A stretch of 64,000 bases of DNA from NCBI RefSeq assembly GCF_001945445.1, contig NZ_MSXW01000014.1:62001-126000 (forward strand), given 5' to 3'. Position 1 is the first letter of the stretch. Every line of letters begins with the position of its first letter. Source of the DNA: Pseudomonas sp. PA27(2017) (GTDB taxonomy: Bacteria > Pseudomonadota > Gammaproteobacteria > Pseudomonadales > Pseudomonadaceae). Both the position numbers and the translations under genes were made by a program. Positions 18,502 to 26,891 of the stretch are shown here, piece after piece. The notes beneath the pieces are model-generated. The model saw only the letters and a list, made by a program, of their open reading frames with translations. It was not told the origin of the DNA and did not search any database.

Positions 18502-18705
18502 ATGGAACCCGAGTTTTTCGAAGAGCTGATGATGACCCTGCTAGTCGGCGGCCTGGTGCTGTTCATGGCATTCATCGTCTGGGACCTGGCGAAAAAGCCC
18601 CGCGCCGGCCGCTTCGGCACCTTCATCCTGTTCTTCGCCCTGGGCCTGGGCGTACTCGGCTTTCTCATCAAGAGCCTGGTCATCGCTGGCCTGGAAGGCG
18701 TCTGA
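18502..18705 (+). CDS. Small membrane protein, DUF2788-like
   Basis: This 67-residue protein begins MEPEFFEELMMTLLVGG with a GAGG ribosome site. It has two hydrophobic helices (about 10-28 and 39-60) joined by a short basic loop Lys-Lys-Pro-Arg-Ala-Gly-Arg-Phe-Gly-Thr. Length and pattern resemble the DUF2788 family of inner-membrane proteins of unknown function. It lies 63 nt before a globin gene on the same strand, so the two may form a unit. Confidence 0.75.
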   Translation: MEPEFFEELMMTLLVGGLVLFMAFIVWDLAKKPRAGRFGTFILFFALGLGVLGFLIKSLVIAGLEGV

Positions 18706-18768
18706 AACCCACAAAAAAGAATCGCGGCGCCCGCCGCATTGCCTTGTCTGCTGCCCATGGAGAAACAC

Positions 18769-19167
18769 ATGAACGCCACCGATCGCGTCATGCAGAGTTA
18801 CGGACGCTGCTGTGCCAGCCCGGCCTTTTTCGACGATTTCTATCGGCACTTCCTCGCCAGCTCACCAGCCGTGCGTGAGAAGTTCGCCAACACCGATATG
18901 GCCGTGCAGAAGCTGCTGCTGCGCCAGGGCATTCTCAATCTGGTGATGCACGCCCGCGGCATGCCGGACACCAAATTGCGCGCCTTGGGCTGCACCCATG
19001 CGCGCAGCGCCATGGATATTCGCCCCGAGCTCTACGATCTGTGGCTGGAAGCGCTGCTCAAGACCATCGTGGAACACGACCGGCAAGCCGATGCGGCCAC
19101 CTTGCAAGGCTGGCGCGAGGTACTGATCAAGGGCATCAGCGTGATCAAGGCGGGTTACGACGGCTAA
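18769..19167 (+). CDS. Single-domain bacterial globin
   Basis: This 132-residue protein has the globin pattern. Its N-terminal helix carries Phe-Phe-Asp-Asp-Phe-Tyr-Arg-His-Phe, and then Val-Arg-Glu-Lys-Phe. The probable proximal heme His is in the segment Cys-Thr-His-Ala-Arg-Ser-Ala-Met-Asp-Ile, and the C-terminal half contains Glu-Leu-Tyr-Asp-Leu-Trp-Leu-Glu-Ala-Leu-Leu. I start at ATG 18769 because GGAG lies 6 nt upstream; an ATG at 18757 is in frame but lacks a site. Function (oxygen or NO binding, or sensing) cannot be read from sequence. Confidence 0.8.
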   Translation: MNATDRVMQSYGRCCASPAFFDDFYRHFLASSPAVREKFANTDMAVQKLLLRQGILNLVMHARGMPDTKLRALGCTHARSAMDIRPELYDLWLEALLKTIVEHDRQADAATLQGWREVLIKGISVIKAGYDG

Positions 19168-19177
19168 GCCGCCCGCT

Positions 19178-19786
19178 TCAATCGAGGCGCGGCGACAGGT
19201 CGCGCCACTCCCCCGGCAGTAAGCCATCCAGGGACCAAGGACCGATGCGCACGCGCACCAGGCGAAGGGTCGGCAAGCCGACTGCAGCCGTCATGCGCCG
19301 CACCTGGCGGTTGCGGCCCTCGCGAATCACCAACTCCAGCCAGCTGGTGGGCACGCTCTTGCGAAAGCGCACCGGCGGATTGCGCAGCCATAGCTCGGGC
19401 TCATCCAATTGCCGCGCCTCGGCAGGCAGCGTCGGCCCATCGCTGAGCTGCACGCCGTCGCGTAATTGCTGTAGCTGCTGCGCGCTGGGCTCGCCTTCTA
19501 CCTGCACCCAATAAGTCTTGGCCAGCTTGTGCTTGGGGTCGGCGATCTTCGCCTGCAGTTGCCCATCATTGGTGAGCAGCAGCAAACCTTCGCTGTCGCG
19601 ATCCAACCGGCCAGCCGGATACACGCCGGGCACGGCAACGAAATCCTTGAGCGTGGCGCGGCCCTGGTCGTCATTGAACTGGGTCAGCACGTCGAACGGT
19701 TTGTTGAGCACGATCAACCTCGGCTCGGCGGGCGGGGCCTTGGCCACACGATAGGGACGCGGTGCGGGGCGTTTAGGTCGGGACAT
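19178..19786 (-). CDS. rluE: 23S rRNA pseudouridine synthase RluE
   Basis: This 202-residue member of the RsuA/RluE family lacks an S4 domain. The catalytic Asp is in [15 protein letters not shown]. The RNA-binding segment [10 protein letters not shown] follows near residue 160. E. coli RluE makes pseudouridine 2457 in 23S rRNA. The N-terminus has a short basic Pro-rich stretch. It converges on the globin gene with only 10 nt between stops. Confidence 0.9.
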   Translation of the reverse strand: MSRPKRPAPRPYRVAKAPPAEPRLIVLNKPFDVLTQFNDDQGRATLKDFVAVPGVYPAGRLDRDSEGLLLLTNDGQLQAKIADPKHKLAKTYWVQVEGEPSAQQLQQLRDGVQLSDGPTLPAEARQLDEPELWLRNPPVRFRKSVPTSWLELVIREGRNRQVRRMTAAVGLPTLRLVRVRIGPWSLDGLLPGEWRDLSPRLD

Positions 19787-19869
19787 GCAACGAACATCAT
19801 GGCGAAACGGGCGCGCAGTTTACCGCAACGCGGTTGCTATCCGCGGCACGATCGCGTCTGCCCAGGCGT

Positions 19870-20796
19870 TCAGCGGACGCTGCGGTCGATCACCGGCGCA
19901 TGCAGCGCCATGAGCTCGATGATCCACTCGATGAACACCCGCAGCTTGGCGCTGACGTGACGGTTGGGCGGATAGGCGATGTACATGGGCATCGGCTCGA
20001 ACTGCCAATCCGTGAACACCGCGACCAGCTCGCCGCGTTGCACGTACTCATCGGCCATGTAAGTGGGTAGCCACAGCACGCCCAAGCCGGCCAGGCCGGC
20101 AGCCTGATAGGCATTGCCGTCATCCACCGCCAGTACGTAGCGACCTTCCACCTCCAGGCGTTCAGCGCCGCGCTGCATGCGGTAGGCAAACAGCTTGCCG
20201 GCCCGTGCCCGCTTGAAGCCGACGATACGGTGGTGGCTGTCGACCAGTTGCTGTGGATGCAGCGGCGTACCACAACGCTGCAGATAATCCGGCGCGGCAT
20301 AGACGCCGGAACGCAGGTCGCCGACGCGGCGGGCCATCAGTGACTGATCGGTGATCTCCCCGCCGCGGATCACGCAATCGACGTTCTCGCCGAGCAGATC
20401 GACGAGACGATCGCTGGCGCCGAGATCGAGCTGGATATCCGGATAGCGGGCATGAAAGGCCGGCAGCGAGGGCACTAGGATCATCCGCGCGAACGGGCTC
20501 GGCACGTCGACGCGCAGGCGCCCGCGGGGCTGGCTGCTGGCGTCGGACAGGCTGGTCTCGGCGTCGTCCATGTCGGCCAGCAGGCGCACCACGCGCTCGT
20601 AATAGGCAGCACCATCAGCGGTCACGGCAACCTTGCGGGTGGTTCGGTTCAGCAGGCGCACGCGCAACCGCGCCTCGAGCTGCTGCACCAGTTGGGTCAC
20701 GCTGGTCTTGCTCATGTGCAGGGTGTCGGCTGCCTTGGTGAAGCTGCCTGACTCCACCACCCGGGCGAAGGCACGCATCGCATCGAATCGGTCCAT
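19870..20796 (-). CDS. LysR family transcriptional regulator
   Basis: This 308-residue regulator has an N-terminal LysR helix-turn-helix (Gly-Ser-Phe-Thr-Lys-Ala-Ala-Asp-Thr-Leu-His-Met-Ser-Lys-Thr-Ser-Val-Thr) and a substrate-binding domain typical of the CrgA/DsdC-like subgroup (Pro-Arg-Gly-Arg-Leu-Arg-Val-Asp-Val-Pro). It is divergent from the RidA-family gene across 126 nt and probably controls it; the effector is unknown. Confidence 0.92.
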   Translation of the reverse strand: MDRFDAMRAFARVVESGSFTKAADTLHMSKTSVTQLVQQLEARLRVRLLNRTTRKVAVTADGAAYYERVVRLLADMDDAETSLSDASSQPRGRLRVDVPSPFARMILVPSLPAFHARYPDIQLDLGASDRLVDLLGENVDCVIRGGEITDQSLMARRVGDLRSGVYAAPDYLQRCGTPLHPQQLVDSHHRIVGFKRARAGKLFAYRMQRGAERLEVEGRYVLAVDDGNAYQAAGLAGLGVLWLPTYMADEYVQRGELVAVFTDWQFEPMPMYIAYPPNRHVSAKLRVFIEWIIELMALHAPVIDRSVR

Positions 20797-20922
20797 CTGC
20801 TCAGCCGCTGATTGTTTGGGATTTGCAAACAGTGTTGAACGAACTGGCCTGTTTATCCAGCGCCCCAGCGTTTCTAAAGTGAACCCATCACTTGGACGGG
20901 CTACAGGCCCAAAGGAGACGAC

Positions 20923-21318
20923 ATGACAACGCGCGACGTGGTATTCCCCGCCGGCCGCCAGGCCCTTTACGAACGCAACCGCTACTCGCCGGCAGTGCGC
21001 TCCAACGGCTTTCTGTTCGTATCCGGCCAGGTGGGCAGCCGCCCGGACGGCTCGCCCGAGCCGGAGCTCAAAGCTCAGGTTCGCCTGGCCTTCGAAAACC
21101 TCAATGCAGTACTCAAGGCCGCCGACTGCAGCTTCGACGACGTGGTCGACGTGACGGTATTCATCGTCAACCCCGAAGAGCGCTTCGAGACCATCTGGGA
21201 AGTGGTGCCCGAGTATTGGGGCGAAGCGCCTTTTCCGAATATCACCTGCGTGGGCGTGACCTGGCTGTATGGCTTCCAGTTCGAGATCAAGGTGATCGCC
21301 AAGCTGCCGGACGCTTGA
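20923..21318 (+). CDS. RidA (YjgF/YER057c/UK114) family protein
   Basis: This 131-residue protein has the trimeric chorismate-mutase-like fold of reactive imine/enamine deaminases. Visible family features are Phe-Leu-Phe-Val-Ser-Gly-Gln-Val-Gly, the Leu-Lys-Ala-Ala-Asp-Cys-Ser-Phe-Asp-Asp-Val-Val segment and Pro-Asn-Ile-Thr-Cys-Val-Gly-Val. The canonical Arg of RidA (after the Pro-x-R-S/T motif) is not obvious, so it belongs to a paralogue subgroup, perhaps without imine deaminase activity. GGAGACGAC precedes the ATG. The neighbouring LysR gene is the likely regulator. Confidence 0.85.
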   Translation: MTTRDVVFPAGRQALYERNRYSPAVRSNGFLFVSGQVGSRPDGSPEPELKAQVRLAFENLNAVLKAADCSFDDVVDVTVFIVNPEERFETIWEVVPEYWGEAPFPNITCVGVTWLYGFQFEIKVIAKLPDA

Positions 21319-21444
21319 TCGCCGCCCCAGGCGGCTCCAAAGGGCAGACGGTTGGGCGCTTGCAACCGCGCGCTGTGATACACTGCGCGGCGGCCAAAAG
21401 CTGCCCCTCCGCCACCGCAGCCCCTACCGGAGCCGAGATTTTCG

Positions 21445-22497
21445 ATGTCCGATACTGCCCCCCCGAAGCCCATCGCCAGCGGCGAAAAATTCCGCACCGC
21501 GCAGGGTATTACCGCCATCAAGGACGGCCAGAAGCGCCGCGCCTCGACCGAAGCCAAGGTGTACGAGCCCAAGCCGAGCTGGTTGCGGGTCAAGGCGCCG
21601 GGCGGCAGCCGTTTCGAAGCGGTCAAGCGTAACGTCGGCGAGCATCGCCTGAGCACCGTCTGCCAGGAATCGCACTGCCCGAACATGGGCGAGTGCTGGT
21701 CCAACGGTACGGCCACCATCATGCTGATGGGTTCGGTGTGCACCCGTGCATGCCGCTTCTGTGCCGTGGACACCGGCAACCCGAACGGCTGGCTGGACAA
21801 GGAAGAGCCGCAGAACACTGCCAAGTCGGTGGAACTGATGGCCCTGCGCTACATCGTGCTGACCTCGGTGGACCGCGACGACCTGCCCGACGGTGGCGCC
21901 GCGCACTACGCGGCCTGCGTCCAGGCGATCAAGGCCAACACGCCGCAGGTGGTGGTAGAAGCCCTGACGCCAGACTTCGACGGCGACCTGGCGTGCATCG
22001 AGCGCGTAGTGGATTCGGGCCTCGAGGTATTCGCTCAGAACGTCGAGACCGTCAACCGCCTGACCCGTGAAGTGCGCGACCCGCGCGCCGGCTACCGCAA
22101 GACTCTCGACGTGCTGGCCCACGCCAAGCGCCATCGTCCCGACGTGCTCACCAAGACCAGCCTGATGCTCGGCCTGGGCGAGACCGATGACGAAGTGTTC
22201 GAGGCCATGGAGGACATGCGCGCCGTGGGCGTGGACATCCTTACCCTCGGCCAGTACCTGCAGCCAACCCGCAACCACCTGCCGGTCAAGCGCTGGGTGA
22301 GCCCGGACGAATTCAACCGTTTCCGCGATATCGGCCTGCAGATGGGCTTCATGGAAGTGGCAGCCGGCCCGCTAGTGCGCTCCAGCTACCGCGCCGACAA
22401 GGTGTTCGAGAAGAACAACCTGGGCCTGGCTGCACCGGTTCCGGTGCCGGGCCAGCAGGTCGACAACAGCCTGATCCCCGCGCTGAACGTCAACTGA
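21445..22497 (+). CDS. lipA: Lipoyl synthase
   Basis: LipA (350 residues) is a radical-SAM enzyme that inserts two sulfurs into octanoyl chains on lipoyl domains. Both clusters are visible: the auxiliary Cys set in [12 protein letters not shown] and the SAM cluster in Cys-Thr-Arg-Ala-Cys-Arg-Phe-Cys. The C-terminal Arg-Ser-Ser-Tyr motif that supplies a ligand to the auxiliary cluster is also present. It converges on lipB through a shared terminator. I recall lipA directly following lipB on the same strand in P. aeruginosa, so this end of the block is inverted here. Confidence 0.98.
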   Translation: MSDTAPPKPIASGEKFRTAQGITAIKDGQKRRASTEAKVYEPKPSWLRVKAPGGSRFEAVKRNVGEHRLSTVCQESHCPNMGECWSNGTATIMLMGSVCTRACRFCAVDTGNPNGWLDKEEPQNTAKSVELMALRYIVLTSVDRDDLPDGGAAHYAACVQAIKANTPQVVVEALTPDFDGDLACIERVVDSGLEVFAQNVETVNRLTREVRDPRAGYRKTLDVLAHAKRHRPDVLTKTSLMLGLGETDDEVFEAMEDMRAVGVDILTLGQYLQPTRNHLPVKRWVSPDEFNRFRDIGLQMGFMEVAAGPLVRSSYRADKVFEKNNLGLAAPVPVPGQQVDNSLIPALNVN

Positions 22498-22533
22498 GCA
22501 CGCTCTGGTTGAGCCTTCGGGCAACCGGACGAA

Positions 22534-22563
22534 CGAAAAGGGACGCCTCGGCGTCCCTTTTCG
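22534..22563. terminator. Bidirectional terminator between lipA and lipB
   Basis: A 13-bp perfect stem (22534-22546 with 22551-22563) around a CTCG loop carries A4 and T4 at its base. It ends both converging transcripts. Confidence 0.92.
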
Positions 22564-22573
22564 TTGCTTGCAG

Positions 22574-23197
22574 TTAGGCGTAGCCCAACCGTTGGCGCAG
22601 CACCTGCTCAAGGCGCTTGGCGACTTCATCGAAAGCAGGCGGCGCCGCCACCAGATCCTTCAACTGGGTCATCTTCAAGCCGGCATAGCCGCACGGATTG
22701 ATGCGCCCGAAGGGCGTCATGTCCATGTCGACATTGAGCGCCAGGCCGTGGAACGAGCAACCACGGCGCACCCGCAAGCCCAGCGAAGCGATCTTGTCGC
22801 CCTTGACGTAGACGCCTGGCGCATCGGCCTTGGGCGCTGCCTGCACACCATAGCTGGCCAATACCTCGACCAGCGCCTGCTCCATCACCGTGACCAGTTC
22901 ACGCACGCCCAGATCGAGGCGACGCAAATCCAGCATCAGGTAGCCGACCAGTTGGCCGGGGCCGTGGAAGGTCACCTGCCCGCCGCGCTCCACCTGCACC
23001 ACCGGAATGTCACCCGGTGCCAGCAGATGCTCGGGCTTGCCCGCCTGCCCCTGGGTGAACACCTGTGGGTGCTGCAGCAGCCAGATCTCGTCGGGCGTGG
23101 CTTCATCGCGCTCGGCGGTCAGCGTGCGCATCGCCTCGAGGGTCGGCAGATAGTCCACCACCCCGAGGTGCCGCACGATCAACTCGGCTGCGGCCAC
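22574..23197 (-). CDS. lipB: Octanoyl-[acyl-carrier-protein]:protein N-octanoyltransferase
   Basis: LipB (207 residues) transfers octanoate from ACP to lipoyl domains, the step before LipA. Conserved parts are [18 protein letters not shown] and the catalytic region Lys-Ile-Ala-Ser-Leu-Gly...Gly-Cys-Ser-Phe-His-Gly. The start is a GTG whose G is the last base of the ybeD stop (TAGTG), indicating translational coupling. Downstream ATGs would cut into the fold. Confidence 0.95.
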   Translation of the reverse strand: MAAAELIVRHLGVVDYLPTLEAMRTLTAERDEATPDEIWLLQHPQVFTQGQAGKPEHLLAPGDIPVVQVERGGQVTFHGPGQLVGYLMLDLRRLDLGVRELVTVMEQALVEVLASYGVQAAPKADAPGVYVKGDKIASLGLRVRRGCSFHGLALNVDMDMTPFGRINPCGYAGLKMTQLKDLVAAPPAFDEVAKRLEQVLRQRLGYA

Positions 23198-23475
23198 TAC
23201 AGCACCATGTGCACGCGGCCGGTGGCACGCAGGTCGACGTGGATGGCCTGCAACTGCTCGACGCCAGTGGCGGTGATCAGCACCTGCACGGAGAGAAAGC
23301 GGCCCTTGCTGCTGTCGCGCGTCACCAGAGTACCGGCGTCGAAGTCAGGCGCGTGGCGCTGCATCACCTCGATCACCATGTCGGTGAACCCGTCGCCAGC
23401 TTCACCGATCACCTTGATCGGGTAGTTCTTGCAGGGAAATTCGATTTTCGGGGCTTGTACGTCGGTGTCGGTCAT
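23197..23475 (-). CDS. YbeD/DUF493 family protein
   Basis: This 92-residue protein has a small ferredoxin-like fold. I start at [14 protein letters not shown], giving the usual family length. Typical segments are Tyr-Pro-Ile-Lys-Val-Ile-Gly and Ser-Ser-Lys-Gly-Arg-Phe-Leu-Ser-Val. It sits between dacA and lipB, as ybeD does in many gamma-proteobacteria. Its molecular role is not established. Confidence 0.92.
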   Translation of the reverse strand: MTDTDVQAPKIEFPCKNYPIKVIGEAGDGFTDMVIEVMQRHAPDFDAGTLVTRDSSKGRFLSVQVLITATGVEQLQAIHVDLRATGRVHMVL

Positions 23476-23496
23476 GATGTTCCTGATCCAAAATGA

Positions 23497-23519
23497 AACG
23501 CCCTCAGTTCGAGGGCGTT
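23497..23519 (-). other. Hairpin between dacA and ybeD
   Basis: A 9-bp stem AACGCCCTC/GAGGGCGTT with a 5-nt loop. On the minus strand it is followed by TTTCATTTT, so partial termination after dacA is plausible. Confidence 0.55.
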
Positions 23520-23542
23520 CATCACAACATGGGGGCAAACTG

Positions 23543-24718
23543 TCAGTTAAACAACCCGTAGAAGAACAACCGGATGCTATCCCACAGCTGGCGGAAGAAA
23601 CCACCCTCCTCGACGGCTTCCAGGGCGACCAGGTCGGCGCTGTGCACCACTTGGTCACCCATCTTCACTTCCACCTTGCCGATCACGTCACCCTGGGCGA
23701 TCGGTGCGGTGATCTGCTGGTTGAGGGTCATGCTCGCCTGCAGCTTCTCCAGCTGGCCCTTGGGCAGCGTGAGGGTCAGGTCATGGGCCAGACCGGCCTT
23801 GACCTGGGACGCCTGGCCTTTCCATACCGGCGCCTGCGCCAGTTCGGTGCCCTTCTGGTAGAAGGTGCGGGTTTCGAAGAAACGGAAACCGTAGGTCAGC
23901 AGCTTCTGGGTTTCAGCAGCACGGGCGCTTTCGCTATCGGTGCCGAATACCGAGGTGATCATCCGCGCGCCGTCACGTACGGCCGATGCGACCAGGCAGA
24001 AGCCCGCTTCGTTGGTGTGGCCGGTCTTCAGGCCATCGACGGTGCGGTCGCGCCACAGCAGCAGGTTGCGGTTGGGCTGCTTGATGTTGTTCCACAGGAA
24101 CTCTTTTTGCGAATAGATAGCGTAGTGCTCGGCATCTTCGTTGATGATCGCACGGGCCAGGATCGCCATGTCGTGAGCACTGGAATAGTGATCAGGATGG
24201 GGCAGACCGGTGGCGTTCATGAAGTGGCTGTTCTTCATGCCCAGGCGCTCGGCGGTGGCGTTCATCATGTCGGCGAAAGCGTCTTCACTGCCGGCGATGT
24301 GCTCGGCGATGGCGATGCTGGCGTCGTTGCCGGACTGAATGATTACACCATGCAGCAGCTCGTCGACGGTGGCCTGGCTGTTGACCGGCAGGAACATGGT
24401 CGAGCCACCCGAGGCAGCGCCACCGGTACGCCAGGCATGCTCGCTGATGGTGACCTTGTCCTGCTCACCGATCTTGCCGTTGCGAATTTCCAGCGTGGCG
24501 ATGTAGGCGGTCATCAGCTTGGTCAGGCTCGCCGGCGGCAGGCGCTGGTCGGCATTGTTCTCGACCAGGACGTTGCCACTGGCGCCGTCCATCAGCACAT
24601 AAGACTTGGCGGCCAGTTGCGGCGGAGCCGGCAGCGGCGCCTGGTTGGCCCAGGCGCTGGAGGCGCCGAGCAACGTAAGTGACAGGAAGATGCGTTGCGC
24701 GAAGCTGGTGATTTTCAT
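23543..24718 (-). CDS. dacA: D-alanyl-D-alanine carboxypeptidase (PBP5/6 family)
   Basis: This 391-residue periplasmic, membrane-anchored enzyme removes the terminal D-Ala of peptidoglycan stem peptides. A signal peptide ends near Ala-Trp-Ala. The serine-peptidase motifs are in order: Ser-Leu-Thr-Lys (SxxK) after Pro-Pro-Ala, Ser-Gly-Asn (SxN) and Lys-Thr-Gly. The C-terminal amphipathic helix ([12 protein letters not shown]) anchors it to the inner membrane. I start at Met-Lys-Ile-Thr-Ser-Phe; the upstream reading lacks a signal peptide. The P. aeruginosa homologue is called dacC. Confidence 0.96.
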   Translation of the reverse strand: MKITSFAQRIFLSLTLLGASSAWANQAPLPAPPQLAAKSYVLMDGASGNVLVENNADQRLPPASLTKLMTAYIATLEIRNGKIGEQDKVTISEHAWRTGGAASGGSTMFLPVNSQATVDELLHGVIIQSGNDASIAIAEHIAGSEDAFADMMNATAERLGMKNSHFMNATGLPHPDHYSSAHDMAILARAIINEDAEHYAIYSQKEFLWNNIKQPNRNLLLWRDRTVDGLKTGHTNEAGFCLVASAVRDGARMITSVFGTDSESARAAETQKLLTYGFRFFETRTFYQKGTELAQAPVWKGQASQVKAGLAHDLTLTLPKGQLEKLQASMTLNQQITAPIAQGDVIGKVEVKMGDQVVHSADLVALEAVEEGGFFRQLWDSIRLFFYGLFN

Positions 24719-24850
24719 CCGTCTCTCTAGATCGCTGGAGGGTGGAACAGGCCCTCGCGGGCCGATATGAAACGTGGGCGCCGCACCGCGACGACCCACT
24801 GGTTAGTCAGGCGGCGAGCCATTTAGTTGCTCGCCCATGAGCCGAAGCCC

Positions 24851-25864
24851 TCAGTCCGCCTTGACCAGGGTTGCTTGCCCTAGGTTAGCGACACGAATGC
24901 TATCACGCACCCGGTCAGCCTCGCCCTGGCTGCTGATCGGCCCCAGCCGCACGCGGTGCAGTATCTGCTGGTTGCGCACCACTGAGTTGATGAATACCGG
25001 CGCACTCACCGACTCGCTCAGCTTGGACTTGAGAAGCTCCGCAGCGTCGGGATTGGCGAAGGCTCCCACTTGGAGATACAGGCCAGACGCTGCGGCTGAA
25101 CCGTTTTTTTTTGAGTCGATCTGCACCGGCACGGTGGCGGCTGCATGCTGCTGCGGGGGCGGCGAATACTGCTCCACCGGCGCGTTGGCCAGCCTCAGCT
25201 GCTCCATCTGCGCGGGTTTGACCTTGGCCATCTGCGGCTGCGCCATCACCATCGGCACCGGGCGGCCCTGCTGGGCCCACCACTCGGTGGGATCGATGCC
25301 TTCGACGCGCACCTGGGCCGTGCCCTTTTCGGCGTAACCGAGTTTCTTGGCGGCAGCGAAGGACAGGTCGATGATGCGATCGGAATAGAACGGGCCACGG
25401 TCGTTGACGCGCAGAATCACGCTCTTGCCGTTTTCCAGGTTGGTTACCCGCACGTAGCTGGGCAGCGGCAGGGTCTTGTGGGCCGCGGTCATGCCATACA
25501 GGTCGTAGGCTTCACCGTTGGCGGTGGCCTGGCCATGGAACTTGGTGCCGTACCAGGAAGCCGGACCGGTGGCCACGTAGCGGCGGGCATCGGAGAGCGG
25601 ATAGTACTGTTTGCCGAACACCACGTAAGGGCTGGCCTTGACCGGGCCGTAGTGCGGCATCGGGATGGCGTCCTGGATCTTCGAGACGTCTACGTCCCAC
25701 CACGGCGCGCCATCCTTGTGGGGACGGTTGAAATCATCCGGGCCGGACATCGAGCTACTGGCCTGGGTCGGCGACGAACTGGTCGGCGCCCGGCTGGAAG
25801 AACAGCTGGCCAGCAGCAGAACAGCGACGCCGCAGGCGGCCAGCTTGAACGGCAAGCGCGTCAT
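24851..25864 (-). CDS. rlpA: Septal-ring lytic transglycosylase RlpA family lipoprotein
   Basis: This 337-residue lipoprotein has a lipobox Leu-Ala-Ser-Cys near residue 21, a double-psi beta-barrel (about 95-190) with Ser-Trp-Tyr-Gly and the catalytic-type Asp in Arg-Val-Asn-Asp-Arg-Gly-Pro-Phe, and a C-terminal SPOR domain (about 255-335) that binds denuded glycan at division sites. In P. aeruginosa it cleaves glycans lacking stem peptides. Between the domains the coding strand has a run of nine A (complement of 25104-25112), unusual in this GC-rich gene. Its ATG overlaps the mltB stop (ATGA). Confidence 0.95.
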   Translation of the reverse strand: MTRLPFKLAACGVAVLLLASCSSSRAPTSSSPTQASSSMSGPDDFNRPHKDGAPWWDVDVSKIQDAIPMPHYGPVKASPYVVFGKQYYPLSDARRYVATGPASWYGTKFHGQATANGEAYDLYGMTAAHKTLPLPSYVRVTNLENGKSVILRVNDRGPFYSDRIIDLSFAAAKKLGYAEKGTAQVRVEGIDPTEWWAQQGRPVPMVMAQPQMAKVKPAQMEQLRLANAPVEQYSPPPQQHAAATVPVQIDSKKNGSAAASGLYLQVGAFANPDAAELLKSKLSESVSAPVFINSVVRNQQILHRVRLGPISSQGEADRVRDSIRVANLGQATLVKAD

Positions 25865-26883
25865 TGATTGGCACCTCGGGCCTGAACCAGCAACTCGGAC
25901 AACTGATTGACCGCCATGGCGTACATCACGCTGCGGTTGTAGCGGGTAATCACGAAGAAGTTGGGCTGGCCCATCCAGTATTCGGGCCCTTCGGCGCCGT
26001 CGAGACGGAACGCGGTCACCGGCAGGTCGTCGGCCAGCACGTCATTGCTCGACCAACCCAAGGCACGCAGCTCACCTACGGTTTTCTCGGGATCCAGACC
26101 GGCGCTCAGGCCCTGATCGGCCTGTTCGCCCTTGACGCTTGCCAGGCTGGCTACCGGCTGCCCAGGCTGCCAGTTGTGACGCTTGAAGTAGCTGGCCACG
26201 CTGCCAATGGCGTCGGTCGGGTCGCTCCAGATGTTGATGTGGCCGTCGCCGTCGAAATCCACGGCGTAGGCGCGGAAGCTGCTCGGCATGAACTGCGGCA
26301 GGCCCATGGCGCCGGCATAGGAGCCCTTCAGGCTGGCCGGGTCGACCTGCTCCTCACGGGTCAGCATGAGAAACTCGCGCAGCTCCTTGCGAAAGAACGG
26401 CGCGCGCGGCGGATAATCGAAGGCCAGGGTCGACAGGGCATCGATCACCCGGTAGCTGCCGGTGTTGCCACCGTAGGAAGTTTCCACGCCGATGATGGCG
26501 ACGATGATTTCGGCCGGTACGCCGTATTCCTTTTCGGCACGCGCCAGGGCTTCGGCGTGCTCGTTCCAGAACGCCACGCCTTTGCTGATGCGCGCGTCGG
26601 TGATGAAGATCGGCCGGTATTCCTTCCAGGGTTTGACCCGCTCGGCAGGTCGCGAGATGGCATCGAGGATGGCCTGTTTGCGCTCGACTTCGGCGAACAG
26701 CGTACTCAATTGCTCGCTGGCGAAACCGTAGTCACGGGTCATCTCGGTGATGAACTCGCCGACCTGTGGCGAGTTCGCGTACTCCCCGGCGGCCATCGCC
26801 TGCGGCGCCCCAAGCAGGCCGGCGACCGCCAGCCATTGTGCATGTCGTGCGGCCCAGCCACGCAGAATCTGCATTGAATTCAT
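25861..26883 (-). CDS. Lytic murein transglycosylase B (SltB1/MltB family)
   Basis: This 340-residue enzyme cleaves the MurNAc-GlcNAc bond, forming 1,6-anhydro ends. It has a signal peptide (cleavage near Ala-Met-Ala-Ala), no lipobox, and the catalytic Glu in Gly-Val-Glu-Thr-Ser-Tyr-Gly-Gly. The Gly-Ala-Met-Gly-Leu-Pro-Gln-Phe-Met-Pro-Ser-Ser motif and a C-terminal domain follow. Lack of a lipobox favours the soluble SltB1 type. I chose ATG 26883 behind GGGG; the GTG at 26910 lies inside rodA. Confidence 0.93.
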   Translation of the reverse strand: MNSMQILRGWAARHAQWLAVAGLLGAPQAMAAGEYANSPQVGEFITEMTRDYGFASEQLSTLFAEVERKQAILDAISRPAERVKPWKEYRPIFITDARISKGVAFWNEHAEALARAEKEYGVPAEIIVAIIGVETSYGGNTGSYRVIDALSTLAFDYPPRAPFFRKELREFLMLTREEQVDPASLKGSYAGAMGLPQFMPSSFRAYAVDFDGDGHINIWSDPTDAIGSVASYFKRHNWQPGQPVASLASVKGEQADQGLSAGLDPEKTVGELRALGWSSNDVLADDLPVTAFRLDGAEGPEYWMGQPNFFVITRYNRSVMYAMAVNQLSELLVQARGANQ

Positions 26884-26891
26884 AACCCCAA

